DNA from: Turritopsis dohrnii | Taxonomy: Eukaryota; Cnidaria; Hydrozoa; Anthoathecata; Oceaniidae | DNA length: 64,000 nt | Direction of reading: 5' to 3' | NCBI GenBank assembly: GCA_027922465.2 | Contig: BQMF02000046.1 | Span: 248,001-312,000 of the forward strand | Notes under the pieces: generated by a model | Told to the model about the DNA's origin: nothing | What the model saw: the letters and a program-made list of their open reading frames with translations, nothing else | Databases searched by the model: none | Shown: positions 53,801 through 64,000 of the stretch, piece by piece | Layout of the letters: each line of letters begins with the position of its first letter | Position numbering within the stretch: position 1 is the first letter of the stretch | Translations under genes and position numbers: made by a program

Positions 53801-55189
53801 GTGGCTAATTCAGTTGATCTCAGCCAAAAGCCTTATATGACTTGATTAGCTAAATGGTTTGTTCACTGAATATTAAACGAATTCATGCGATGTTTGTCAG
53901 TTTCAACGTTTATTGTATGATCGTAAGTTTAGGTTGATTTTACCGAATGTTAGTTTATTTAGAGTCTCCTTAGTTTCAGTTGCTTAAATGGATGATTTAT
54001 GAAGTTTACAGCAGGCATACATTGGCCGCCATGGCCCGACCACTTTTTTGTAAAGAAAGATAAAATCTAGATTGGAGAGTTCTCAAATTAATTGTGTTTG
54101 CAAAGAAATAGCCTTACATTAGCAGTCTTTCCGTATATTGAAATAAAAATCAATAACTTAACACTTTGAAGATAATGAACTGTCATAATGTCGAGAAAAA
54201 CATGTGTCAGCAGTTTTCCTCTGAGATTATCTCCACCAGAGAGCCAATCATTTCTTTACTTTGTTTGAGTTCTTTATTAATACTGAACCTGCTCGTTCCC
54301 AGACCATTTCTCAGTTGTTCTATCTCTACGGACATTAGTACAGTGTAATCCTCAGCTCTCCATGTAGTTCATTGGCTTTAACACAGGCAAACACGCGAAC
54401 GAACACGCTAATGGTTGCGCCATTCTTTCCTTTCATCTTTTCCTTTTATATCACATTACGCATTGATTGCGAAAAGGTCAATAATAATGTTGCTTTGAAA
54501 TGATCATTTTTTAGTAGTGTAATGTTGCTTAATTTTTTGCTAAGCATTAATTGAAAGTATATTTCCCGTCTTGAAAGCTTTTTTGTACGTTTTAGTTGCT
54601 TAATTATCTAAGTATAAAGTATAAAGTCTAGGACATTCAAATCATTACATAGAGTGCACAACCTACTACAACCTAGTGTAACAATTCCAAAAAAATGTGC
54701 TATAGTTATGCTAGTGTTGGATCATTTCAAAATTTCATGTTGCTAATTTAGTATTTATATATGATTTAACATAATTAATTGTTTCCCAGCAAATATTTCA
54801 TGTTTCATTGCTTGTTTTAGCCAATCTAGAGGGATAACTTTTCAAAACGTTTCTCGGGTCGTCCGCGACAACTATGGTGGTGCCGTCTTAGTCACTATAT
54901 TACGTGGCCCCACCACTTTAAAAGTCCAGTCGCGGCCCCTGGCAAATTGACAGTGATTACTAAGTGGTAGTGTAAGTAATTAGGTTAGTAACGGGAGTTT
55001 TTATTCCTTGGGCTTCCATCCGTAATGGTTGGCTCATTTCCCCACCGACTTTCAACTATTAGTTGACTAATAGTTGAAATACGTATATTATATATGTAAT
55101 TTGCTCGAAGGCCAGTGCGCAGTCAGTCGATGGCTCCTAATGGGTTGACACGCTGCTTTTAAAGCGCATCGGAGTGGTGTATTGAGATA
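53801..55189. other. Intergenic stretch
   Basis: Holds the second copy of the dispersed repeat (54165-54400) and otherwise nothing I can assign. Confidence 0.5.
54165..54400. repeat. Dispersed repeat, copy of 38690-38890
   Basis: See 38690-38890. The minus strand reads LMSVEIEQLRNGLGTSRFSI and on to KQSKEMIGSLVEIISEE, an open stretch that looks coding. Confidence 0.6.
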
Positions 55190-55264
55190 CGACATGAATG
55201 GACTCGAACACGGGTTGCAGCGGTCGCAATCAAAGGTACTAGCCACTATACCATCGCTGTAGTG
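55190..55264 (-). repeat. tRNA-like sequence, likely SINE head or tRNA pseudogene
   Basis: The minus strand has an A-box-like TGGTATAGTGGCTAGTACC and, about 35 bases on, a B-box GTTCGAGTCC. The spacing fits a tRNA, but the acceptor and T stems do not pair well and position 33 is not T, so it is not a working tRNA. It abuts the 3' end of a LINE fragment. Confidence 0.5.
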
Positions 55265-55750
55265 GTAGTAGTATATCTTTATTTAAAGTTCGTAAGGTTA
55301 CAATACAATAGTTAATGTCATAAATGTAAACAGAAAGATTAAAATGTATATTAAACATATTCACTCTTTACAAATTTGACACTTGCAGTAAATGGCGAAG
55401 GTGTCTTTAGGTAAGTCTTTCCTGTGTTTTACAAGACTTGCCATAGCTAACCCTGATTTAAACCGATCAACCGTTTCAACTGGCTTTAAACTTTTAGGCA
55501 AATTGATTCCACGGCAGTACAGTTCGAAAAGGGAGTTGGTTTTGCCTTCGGCTTTGCTGGGGAGTACAAGCGATTAACCTTTGCGATCACAAGATTTAGG
55601 CACAAACACTTTCAACATAAAAGCTGGATTTAAATAATTTACAGACTTAAAAACTTCAATCGCCAAAGAAGTATCAAAAAGGAATTTAAGTTCCTACCGT
55701 TTGAATCAACTTCTAACAGAGATTTATCAATTTTCTGCTCTCGTCTTACG
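55265..55750 (-). pseudogene. LINE C-terminal coding and 3' UTR fragment (minus strand)
   Basis: The minus strand reads NSLFELYCRGINLPKSLKPV, ETVDRFKSGLAMASLVKH and DTFAIYCKCQICKE before a stop. An AT-rich 3' UTR ending in aactttaaataaagatatac follows. The layout (C-terminal knuckle-like Cys, short UTR) resembles the ends of CR1-like LINEs; the family is not certain. Confidence 0.5.
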
Positions 55751-56169
55751 TCTGCCGTTTGATCGAAATTATAGAATTGATTAATTAATTAATTACTTAA
55801 AGCAGGTTACAGTAAAGTAAAACCTTACGAAGGAAAAAATGGCTCTAAAGTTATTGGCACAGGTCATTAAAAGATATTAACTTTGTAAAGGGCCCGAGAA
55901 CTATTTATAAAAACAGACTATTTGCCTAAAATATTGCAGAGCGCTATTACCAAACATATAACTAAGTTCATGCAGAGTAAATTATAGCACACAACATGCC
56001 TTTTTTATACTGACAAGAATGTATTGACAGGAGAGGTGTATTGAAAACGATCCTGATGGATCCTAAAGTCCCTGACTCCTTTCCATATGGTCTAATTCTC
56101 GCTAATGTCTCTGAATATGGGGTTAATGGCGATACTAAAGTTACTGCTCCAAAGTTACCCTACAAACCG

Positions 56170-56530
56170 ATTGTAGAGAACAAGATCTTCCTACAGTCAA
56201 CATGGCCGGAAAATCTGACCCGTTTTGGTTTATTGTGAAATCTGAGGTGTGCAATTTCGCCGACAACAACAATCTATACTTTCTGTGGAAAGTGTCTAGC
56301 ATCTGTTCTTTAATCCACGACCTCAACTTACATATGAAGTATGTCAGCTTGCTGCAAATCCAGATAAATTACAAGTTATACTTCTCCGTCTTTCTACTGC
56401 AGTGATTCCAGTAATTGAAAGCAATACTCTCTATCACAAAGACTGTTTCAATCTATACTCCCTACGTTTTCTACTTGCTGACATTTGTGTAGTGCCTAAA
56501 TGATCTCAGCGCAAATTTATATCGTCAAGA
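56170..56530 (+). pseudogene. LINE RT fragment (plus strand)
   Basis: SDPFWFIVKSEVCNFADNNN followed by LYFLWK corresponds to the RT block around the catalytic (Y/F)ADD, with the second Asp changed to Asn here. HDLNLHMKYVS and, one frame over, AANPDKLQVILL follow. It is decayed and surrounded by unassigned sequence, including the open stretch 56041-56238, which I cannot identify. Confidence 0.6.
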
Positions 56531-56676
56531 TCGTCTAAGGCTATAACAATTTGATCATGATTCAACGGCAGAGACACTTTAATGATTTCAGTTAGGTTTA
56601 TCTTTGGATTGGGATAAATTTGTTACCTTTTGTACATTTTGTAAAAATCAACATTAAACTAAATGAAAACAAGAAG

Positions 56677-57005
56677 CCAATTTAAGTCAAATCTGACAAA
56701 GCATTGTCAAATTCGAGATTATGACCTTTCAAATGTGATCCGTACAAATTTGTATTGAAAATTGGAGCAAATTTGGCCCAAAATGCCCAATTCTGGTCAA
56801 ATCTGATAGAAAGACTGTCAAATTTGAAATCAGCACCTTTCAGTTTTGCTTTGTACAAATTTTAATGAATATCGGGGAACGAAAATTGTCCAATTTTAAT
56901 CAAATCTGACAAAATCATTGTCAAATTCGAAATCAACACCCTTCAATAGTGGTTTGTGCAAATTTTTATGAAAATTGATGGAATTTAGAAGTCCAAATTT
57001 GGTCG
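56677..57005. repeat. ~105-bp tandem satellite, three copies and a partial
   Basis: Units start at 56677, 56787, 56890 and 56993 (periods 110, 103, 103). The shared core is ccaattttagtcaaatctga then caaattcgaaatcaacacc, with about 20% divergence. The reading frame across it is not a gene. Confidence 0.85.
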
Positions 57006-57244
57006 AAATTGCCAATTCGTCAACGATGTCATGTAAATGTTGCACGAAATCGTTCATAATTTTGAGTAGTAGTAGGAGGAGGTGGAGGAGAAGAAACCAA
57101 GAATATTTTAAATACTTCACTCCACTACGGGTGTCCTAAATAGAAATAGAAAATTGAAAATGCAGCCGATTTTGGCACCAAGTCAACAGCTTTTGTTAAT
57201 TTTATGATTTACACACGGTCTTCCTTTTACGTGAATATTACTGA

Positions 57245-57775
57245 CCAGAAAGAGGAACCTGCGTTTTCTTGTGACTGAGATGTATAAAGTTAAAAAGGGA
57301 CTTAGTCCGGATATCACAAGTGAACTTTTCAAGTCAAGTGTCCAAGTCTATAACTTAAGAAAAGAAAAGTTTAAATCACGCAACATTCATACTGTAAAGT
57401 ATGGAACGGAGACGATATCTAATATTGGTCCGAAACTTTGGAATACTTTACCTAATGATTATAAGAGTGTAGAGTCAGTATCTGAATTCAAAAATAAAAT
57501 CAAAAACTGGGTACCAACCAACTGTCCTTGCAGAATTTGCAAAATTTATATCTCGGATCTAGGTTTTCTTTAGTCTTTAAAATAAATAAATGTATTATTT
57601 TTAGTTAGTTATTTAGTTAGTTATTATGTATATATTGTATATTTATTTATAGTATTTATTGCATTAGTTTTTTAAATGGTTTTATCAGTTGACTTAAATC
57701 AGCGTTTGCTACTGTAAATAATGTCAACTTTAAATAAATTGAAAATAAATAGATAAATAAATAATAATCTAAAGA
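57245..57775 (+). mobile_element. 5'-truncated copy of the 9361 LINE family
   Basis: The last ~100 codons (TEMYKVKKGLSPDITSELFK, SRNIHTVKYGTETISN, LWNTLPNDYKSVESV, NCPCRICKIYISDLGF) match the C-terminus of the LINE ending at 15659. The 3' UTR shares ttatcagttgact and ATGTCAAC...TTAAATAAATTGAA. The tail here is AAATAAAT-type rather than AATAC. Confidence 0.88.
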
Positions 57776-58019
57776 TTATATAGAAGATGACGACAGCGAC
57801 GGTAAAGCCGCTGAAATAATGAAGTGTTCACAAACTCGTCCATTTAGCATCGTACGAAAAACTTCAAAAATACAATATACATCAATGTCGAAAGTGCGTT
57901 ACCCATACAAGCAATATGATGAGATAACAGAAAACTAGTATAACTTTTAAAGTGGAACTGAAACCAATGTGTGAATGTCTGCATTTTCTATCTTAATTTA
58001 TGATGTCCGAACACAATGG

Positions 58020-58140
58020 ATCTTTCCAATTACAGCGCAAAGTTATCGGATCGAGTGGGACTCCAGCCCACGACATCTGGCACGACCTCTCGTATAGCGG
58101 GCTCAAACCACTAAGGTACCGATCCCTTGCGATTACACTA
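58020..58140 (-). repeat. Possible tRNA-derived SINE remnant
   Basis: The minus strand has an A-box-like TACCTTAGTGGTTTGAGCCC and, ~45 bases later, a B-box-like GGCTGGAGTCCC (8 of 11 to consensus). The region is locally GC-richer than its surroundings. Weak evidence only. Confidence 0.3.
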
Positions 58141-60285
58141 ATTTGTTGAAGACGAGGGGAGCGATTCGCTCAATTAAACGTGAATGACTACGAATCAGTG
58201 GAATCCCATTGGATGGATGCTCAGAGGTGATTCGAGTTCCAACCAACTCGTTAACTTTGATGCAACTAGGAAGGTGTAGTACAATGGGGAGAGACATTCG
58301 CCCAACAGAGCCCCGGTTTCGGACAAATGTCAGTCAGGTAACTGAAATCAGTGGTTTCCTTGAAAATTCCTTGTGGTTTGTTACGTTAAAATTATTTTAG
58401 CTGTAACTTTCTATAAACTTCAATGAGATTTCCAGGGATTCCATCTACAGTAGTTTGCCCTTTTTCTGTGGCACCATATTGATCTACCTATGGCATGGGG
58501 TCCAGGCACTTTAAAATCTCTGAAATGTTATTTCTATTAATTATTTCGACAGTAACGTTTTCGCCTTTGCCAAAACAGAAATAAATTTCAAAACACACGC
58601 CTAAACCTTCTTATGATTTTTACAAATTTAACTACGCTTATCGTGAAGTCGCCTAACATTACAAAGGTCTTTCTTCCACAAGAAAAGTGCCCAATTATTA
58701 CCTACTATCTACTTTCCTTAAAAAAAACTTCAATTTAGTTGGACCAGACTAACAACAAGGACAATAGGTATTAAACGCAAAGTGTTCTTAAATGGATTTT
58801 GAAACAGATTAAAAATACCCGACTCTTTCTTCGCCTTCTCTAGATAGCATTGGGTACGAGTTTGAAACTGTTACAAATTCATTTCCCGAAGAAGTCATTG
58901 ATTGATGATTGCCTTAACGTTTTTAGTTTGAATGTCTCCACTCTTGCAATTAACTGATCTATATTATCATGTTCATATCGCTATCGCTATTTTCAATATT
59001 CTTCGAGGAAGGGTATGCCTTTCAATAAAGGTGGTTGGACGTGTCCCGCTGTTTTTATAAGAACATAGGTTATGCCTTCGATATTATCGAGTTATGATGT
59101 GCTTAAACGTTATGGGGCAAATTCATGTGTTCTTATGTACAAATCCTCTCGTAGAAGAAATCAAATCATCTTTTCTCTTAAATTTGGAAAACATTGACGC
59201 TAGTTAGCACTGAAGGTTTTGTTTATATCGAAAAGAGTGTATAGCATGTTTTATCTACAAATTCTCGGTCTTGATTATTAATCTGTACTAGAACGCAATT
59301 ATGACGACTCCATCACTTCGTTTAAAAATTGAAAAATGGAGCTGTTTCATCCCACGGCAGTTTAAATACATAACTGCAAGAACTTTTAATGTACGCATGC
59401 TTCGACTTTGAAACGAAGAAGAAGAGGAAAATGGCTAAGCTTTGACTCGGCTTCCTCACCAAGTTCACTTGAAAAACTACTAAAATTCGCATTATGACGC
59501 GCTAGGTTGATTTTCATATTTATTTTTGCTTGAAATGCCAACAGCGGCAAAGTTTTACAATTATCCGTTGCTATATCAACCGTAAATAAGCAAACAGCAG
59601 GGGATGGCCCTGAACTCTCACAAACAAAAGTTTGTCATTTTGAACATCCATATTTCCTGATCTCGTGAATTCTTTGAACGAATGTTCTTTGGAAAATTTG
59701 GTGGTTCATTATTTATCTTTCTATCGAGGGAATTTGCAAAAACCATTCATTATTAATCCAAAAACAGCTAATTTACGCGTCACTTTGACCCAAAAAGTAT
59801 GGGTGCCCACCAACACCAAAACTTACAAAAAGCTTATGCAGAATCTGTGGAAATAAACTTGAAAAAGACCCTTTATGTTTATCGCCTGATACTCACCCCA
59901 CCAAATTGTATATGAAGTGTTATACCACCATGAGAAATATTGAAAAAAGGGGGACAATTCGACAATAAGATTGAAGTAAAAGTTTGGGGAAAAAAGATTG
60001 GGGAAAACTAGTATGGTGTTGCTTTAATGAGTGCAAACAAGTTGGATATGCTTAGTTGGTTTTGCCTCCGACCACGTAGGAAAATAGGCAACTAAAACCA
60101 TGGCGATATCCATCCACTTCTGGAAGGCTGCAAATATCAACCCCTACTTGCTTTCATCTCTTTAGGTGGCACTTCTATAGGTTGGAGCTCTGATTTTGGA
60201 ATCGCCTTGTTTTTGACATCGATCACAATTTTTGTGTTGAAATGTTGAAGTATTCAAAATCAAATGTTCAAACCTTTGAAATGGG
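58141..60285. other. Intergenic stretch without a supported gene
   Basis: Reading frames at 58209-58400 and 59665-59856 are short and show no family pattern. No repeats stand out. Confidence 0.5.
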
Positions 60286-60505
60286 TAATAGACATTTCCC
60301 GAGTTTATTTTTTATCAAGCTCCGTCTCGTTTTCGCAATGGTTAATATGGTAACGAAATGTCACGGGACTCATTTCAGTAATGTGCAATAAGTGTAATAA
60401 TTGTGATAGTGTTAATGATTGAGCACAAGAGATTCGGTTGTCATAGTAACGCAATTGAAAACGAGGCGGAGTGTGATAAAAAATAAACTCGGGAAAGGTC
60501 TATTA
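60286..60505. mobile_element. 220-bp MITE with ~45-bp terminal inverted repeats
   Basis: Left TAATAGACATTTCCCGAGTT and right, inverted, TAATAGACCTTTCCCGAGTT. Inverted similarity continues through tattttttatca and ctcgttttc. The target duplication is unclear (TA or TAA possible). No coding. Confidence 0.85.
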
Positions 60506-61430
60506 GGATCTGATCTTTTTGATTTTTTTGAGTCTTAATTTACTAGTTCGATCAAACTTTCCTGGGAAATTATGACCCTTGAAGTCAAAATATACCGGGA
60601 CATTAGGATTTTAATGTGAAAATCACTATATCCAATATTTTCCGCTCGGAAGAACAAACAGAAGGAAAATAAACAAAAAGGTAACCTAGGTAAATATTTA
60701 GTTTATACCCAGACTCAGTCTACGGAGAGATTACTCCAAAATTGAAAAATTTTATTGTTTCACTTTTTAAAGGAAGGGAAACTGTGAAATTAATAGGAGC
60801 TTATAACTCGTGATTGGACAGAGAAATGAAAACTATACACCCATGGAACATCAAAAAATAGGGTGGAGTAGGTACACTGTTAAAAAAGTTTTTAAAATAG
60901 GTTAATAAAAAACAATTAACAATTAAATTCGTTAAAAGAAAGCAAAATCACTGCCGAGAAACCATAAGTGACGCTTTGTGAAAAAACATATATCACATAT
61001 CACAATATATAGAGTACATAATCCCGAAAAACCCTGAAAAAAACAAAAAAACAAACTAAAACACCTTCAAAATACCATCTAATTACCAGATATACCTTTT
61101 AGAGAGAACAAAGAACATGCAGTCAGGAGCCTATCTGCTGCTACGAGTTTGTTCTGACTTTAAATCATACTTTGGCCAGATGGGCTACAACTTCGAAATC
61201 ATCGAACGTTTTCAGTTTGAAGCTTCGGCTACCTCGAACACACATCAAAACGCTCTTGAGAATTACGAAAGATAATTTACACCGAGGGTGGAGTAGGTAG
61301 GATATGGTTTGGCAAAACATCTACGTTTTGAAGATCTAGATAGATACCACACATTCGCGGCGCAAATCAATCTCGGTCCCTAGCAGCACTTTTGTACATC
61401 TTTTCCACCGAATTGCCCATACCAATATTC
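60506..61430. other. Intergenic stretch
   Basis: Nothing identifiable; several A-rich runs. Confidence 0.5.
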
Positions 61431-61623
61431 AAATACCCAGTTACGGGCGTTAAACTACCCGGTTACCGATGTTAAACTACCCGATTACCGATGCTAAACT
61501 ATCCGATTACCGATGTCAAACTACCCGATTACCGATGTTACGCTATACGGTTACCGATGTCAAACTATCTGGTTACCGATGTTAAACTATCCGGTAACCG
61601 ATGTTAAACTACCCGATTACCAA
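61431..61623. repeat. 22-bp minisatellite (~9 units)
   Basis: Unit gttaaactacccgattaccg plus at, with single-base changes between units (acccg/atccg, gattacc/ggttacc). Contiguous, without spacers, so not a CRISPR array. Confidence 0.92.
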
Positions 61624-61988
61624 TTAGAAACAAGAATATACGATACGAACACTTTTCAGTTATAGATGTAATTGAACTACAACAAACTGCTATAGAATAC
61701 TAATATAAACGAATATAAAATAAGAGAAGCTGAAATTGTTGCATTCAGAAGACTTTTCTATTCCAAATGTTGAGAATATAGAAAATCTGCGGGAGAGCTT
61801 AATCAAAACTAATTGCTAAACACATTTTCACACATAACACCGTAATAAGTTTAGAGGATGACTTTTTACGTTTTCAGAATAGAATGCAATCTCGAATAAA
61901 CAGAATTTTTTAACAAGTACCAGAGATAACAGCAACAAGAACGCTTAACAGTATGACTAAATTAAATAGAACTAAAACGTCACAGCAA

Positions 61989-63998
61989 TCATGTTCTTTT
62001 TTTACTTCGTTCATAATTTATACGGGTTCGAAGTTGTGGAATCGTATACTTTTCCAATAAACCGGATGTCTCCAAACAACTCTTTATACGCTTCACACTC
62101 AAAGGGCCTCCATTTATCAAATCTGCACCATACTTTTTTAGCAATGCTACTTCAAGAGATGAGAATAAAGATTCTCTAGCCACGGGGGAGCCCCATCCTC
62201 TTTGTACATTGGATATACGTCGTATTTTATCGTAAACTTGCCGTGGTGATGCATTCAGGGTTGTCTCGTCAGCTACTTTGCCTTTAACGTCAGAGTAACT
62301 GTACAGTTTATCTGGACTAAAAACTTCGTTCAGTTTTTGTACTTCATCTCCGGACCACTTTTTCCTTTTCTTTGGTGTGACATCACCATGAAATAGGCTT
62401 GTCACTGTGTCTGTCCCAATCAGCGATGCTTTCTCCATATTACGCAAGTAGTAGTGCGTTTCTGCCGTTTGTTTGCTATGTGCCATTACGTTTGCGACTT
62501 GATCGATAAACATACTGTTTGTTTCTCTGATCCCGGTACTCGCAGATTTCCTTACGATATTTGCTGTGAGATTCTTTGGAATAACTTTGTCTTTAAAGTT
62601 TCCAGCCCGTTCCCAGCATAAATGTAAACGTTTACTAATGTCACCGGAAGACACCTTCTTTCCCGCCCAACTTAAAAACAAAGAATCACATTTTGGGTTT
62701 GTTTGGTTCCTGGCAAAACTGGCAAAAATGTTCAAGCGGTCATAGTTTTCTACCGATAGTACTACTTTTGCTGGTCCGTACGTTTCCACAGTTTTGTGAT
62801 CCCAAACGTCAATTAACATCTTGCCAGGCTCTATTTCCTTCGCCGCTTGAAATTCCTTAAGTTTCATGTTAGCCGTTACACCAGATCTTTGTGCAATTGT
62901 AAAGTGTATGATGGTGTACAAATGATCTCGTATTATGCAATACTCGCTTTGACTCAATTTATAGCTATTGTTATTTCTTAACACTTCAATTAACGATAAG
63001 GCTTTCCTGGCATTCTCACTGTTTTCGTATGCAATAACCTGCTGTTTATCGACTAGCATCTCTTGATCTTCTGTCATTCTTTTGTATCTCGCCAGCTTCT
63101 CTTCTCTTTTAAAATTCTTCCGCCATTGCTGTACCTTGCTTATCATCATGTGAATATCCTGCTGTTTCACGTTTGGAACTGGGATGTTTTCCGCGATCAA
63201 AAAGTCACAGAAATCTTTGAAGGAATAAAGGTATTTCTTTATGCTGGAAGCTTTAGTTCCCTTAGCTTTCGAATAACTAACAAGATACTTCTCTCTGAAA
63301 TAGCTTCCACCATCTTTAAATGCTAAACTTAAGTCATTTCTAATGTTTATTGCTTTAAACATACGGCGCAAATCTCCGGCAATGACATTAACGGAGTCTC
63401 TTTTCCTGTTCCGATCTGGGCCTATCATATAGCACACAAATGCGTCAATGATTTGTTCTACATCGTTTCCAAGGACGTTTCCATGACTCACAAAATCGTT
63501 ATCAGACGATTCACACTCAGAACTCTCCCAGGATGAGTATGACCACGTATCACTACCACCATCATCGTCATCATCATCTTCATTTTCACAGAACTGATCA
63601 GCGTCGGTCGCTAGTTCTTTCGACTTTTGATACCTTAGACGTAGATTGCAAAACCGCTGTTGATATAATGAAGAACTTTCTGGCAGACGTGAGGGAGCTC
63701 CACTTATATTTTCAGAAATAGAAACAAGCCGTGTGTCAGTCACTTGCGTTGGTAACTGCTTGGCGCACATTGACGAATCATAGCGAAGTGGCGTCTTGTC
63801 TTGATGTGTTGCGTGCGACATGTCAGTAGTAGATTCCAATACGGCAGACGTGACAGTGGAGGCTTGATAATCATCATTTCCTGAAGCGTTAGCTGCACTC
63901 TCTTCTGGATTCAGTTTTTCTTTCTCACCTTTCGTAGATTCTTCTAAAATTGCCAGCACAGCTTTCCGAGGGGACTGTATAGTGTTCTTTGGAATCAT
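61989..63998 (-). CDS. Tyrosine recombinase-like protein with Myb/SANT-like C-terminus
   Basis: 669 codons, open to the window edge, so the start may lie outside. Residues 1-170: Ser/Thr- and Asp/Glu-rich, including a run of Asp, unlikely to be folded. Residues ~230-310: an SAM-like/core-binding region (KAKGTKASSIKKYLYSFKDF). Residues ~345-535: the catalytic domain of a tyrosine recombinase, with Arg in FTIAQRSGVTANM, Lys in VWDHKTVETYG, the box TANIVRKSAST (Asn replacing the usual His, Arg kept), His in VMAHSKQTAE and Tyr in THYYLRNMEK. Residues ~545-600: a Myb/SANT-like segment (RKKWSGDEVQKLNEVFSPDK, YDKIRRISNVQRGWG). The 3' end is a normal stop at 61989. It could be a Crypton-type transposase or a domesticated host gene. 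The long intact frame suggests selection. Confidence 0.7.
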   Translation of the reverse strand: MIPKNTIQSPRKAVLAILEESTKGEKEKLNPEESAANASGNDDYQASTVTSAVLESTTDMSHATHQDKTPLRYDSSMCAKQLPTQVTDTRLVSISENISGAPSRLPESSSLYQQRFCNLRLRYQKSKELATDADQFCENEDDDDDDGGSDTWSYSSWESSECESSDNDFVSHGNVLGNDVEQIIDAFVCYMIGPDRNRKRDSVNVIAGDLRRMFKAINIRNDLSLAFKDGGSYFREKYLVSYSKAKGTKASSIKKYLYSFKDFCDFLIAENIPVPNVKQQDIHMMISKVQQWRKNFKREEKLARYKRMTEDQEMLVDKQQVIAYENSENARKALSLIEVLRNNNSYKLSQSEYCIIRDHLYTIIHFTIAQRSGVTANMKLKEFQAAKEIEPGKMLIDVWDHKTVETYGPAKVVLSVENYDRLNIFASFARNQTNPKCDSLFLSWAGKKVSSGDISKRLHLCWERAGNFKDKVIPKNLTANIVRKSASTGIRETNSMFIDQVANVMAHSKQTAETHYYLRNMEKASLIGTDTVTSLFHGDVTPKKRKKWSGDEVQKLNEVFSPDKLYSYSDVKGKVADETTLNASPRQVYDKIRRISNVQRGWGSPVARESLFSSLEVALLKKYGADLINGGPLSVKRIKSCLETSGLLEKYTIPQLRTRINYERSKKRT

Positions 63999-64000
63999 GT

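Noticed and set aside
55190..55264. Functional tRNA gene on the minus strand
   Set aside because: A- and B-box-like sequences are present, but acceptor and T stems do not pair and the anticodon loop lacks T33; kept only as a tRNA-like repeat.
56896..57120. Minus-strand reading frame over the satellite
   Set aside because: It runs through the ~105-bp tandem repeats and has no continuity between units.
61431..61623. CRISPR-like array of short repeats
   Set aside because: Units are contiguous with no unique spacers, in eukaryotic DNA; it is a minisatellite.

Overview
The window is AT-rich metazoan nuclear DNA, most likely from a cnidarian or a similar marine invertebrate. I infer this from family recognition only: a vWKA-type alpha-kinase, integrase-core and tyrosine-recombinase gene families, LINEs whose first ORF is an SGNH esterase, Helitrons, two-gene pogo elements and BEL/Pao elements. 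No bacterial operons, rRNA genes or CRISPR arrays are visible. Almost everything here is, or derives from, a mobile element, and much of it is nested.

Region 1 (1-8.5 kb): a plus-strand integrase-core (rve) gene remnant is interrupted inside an exon by a young BEL/Pao LTR retrotransposon (LTRs 286-855 and 7208-7778, target duplication AGCCG; gag and pol in one frame separated by a single TAA). Region 2 (8.6-16.5 kb): an intronless minus-strand alpha-kinase pseudogene is split by a LINE (9361-15845), whose endonuclease domain is split by a 2.6 kb Helitron (10497-13117). Excising the Helitron restores the LINE reading frame exactly. Region 3 (16.8-24.7 kb): three copies of a Helitron-like repeat, an unidentified gene relic, a TTAA-flanked MITE, and a Mutator-like transposase pseudogene.

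Region 4 (24.78-38.43 kb): a pogo/Tc1-like transposon with 38-bp TIRs, TA duplication and subterminal TTAACGCG motifs. It carries a DD35D transposase (minus) and a divergent HIRAN-like gene (plus). Its transposase is split by a ~10.9 kb insert with two divergent, intron-containing genes: a SAMD3-like multi-exon gene (minus) and a C2H2 plus transposase-like gene (plus). This two-gene insert is the best candidate for an undescribed mobile system.

Region 5 (38.4-46 kb): two TA-flanked MITEs, an acidic exon, a zinc-finger/tyrosine-recombinase gene with one in-frame stop, and two small multi-exon minus-strand genes. Region 6 (46-61.6 kb): a cluster of 12-bp inverted motifs, a DIRS-type RT fragment, a restriction-like-endonuclease LINE fragment flanked by an 87-bp duplication, several degenerate LINE fragments, tRNA-like SINE remnants, a ~105-bp satellite, a MITE and a 22-bp minisatellite. 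Region 7 (62-64 kb): a long minus-strand tyrosine-recombinase protein with a Myb/SANT-like C-terminus, running to the window edge.

A pattern seen across the window is that damaged coding sequences have many in-frame stops but few frameshifts.
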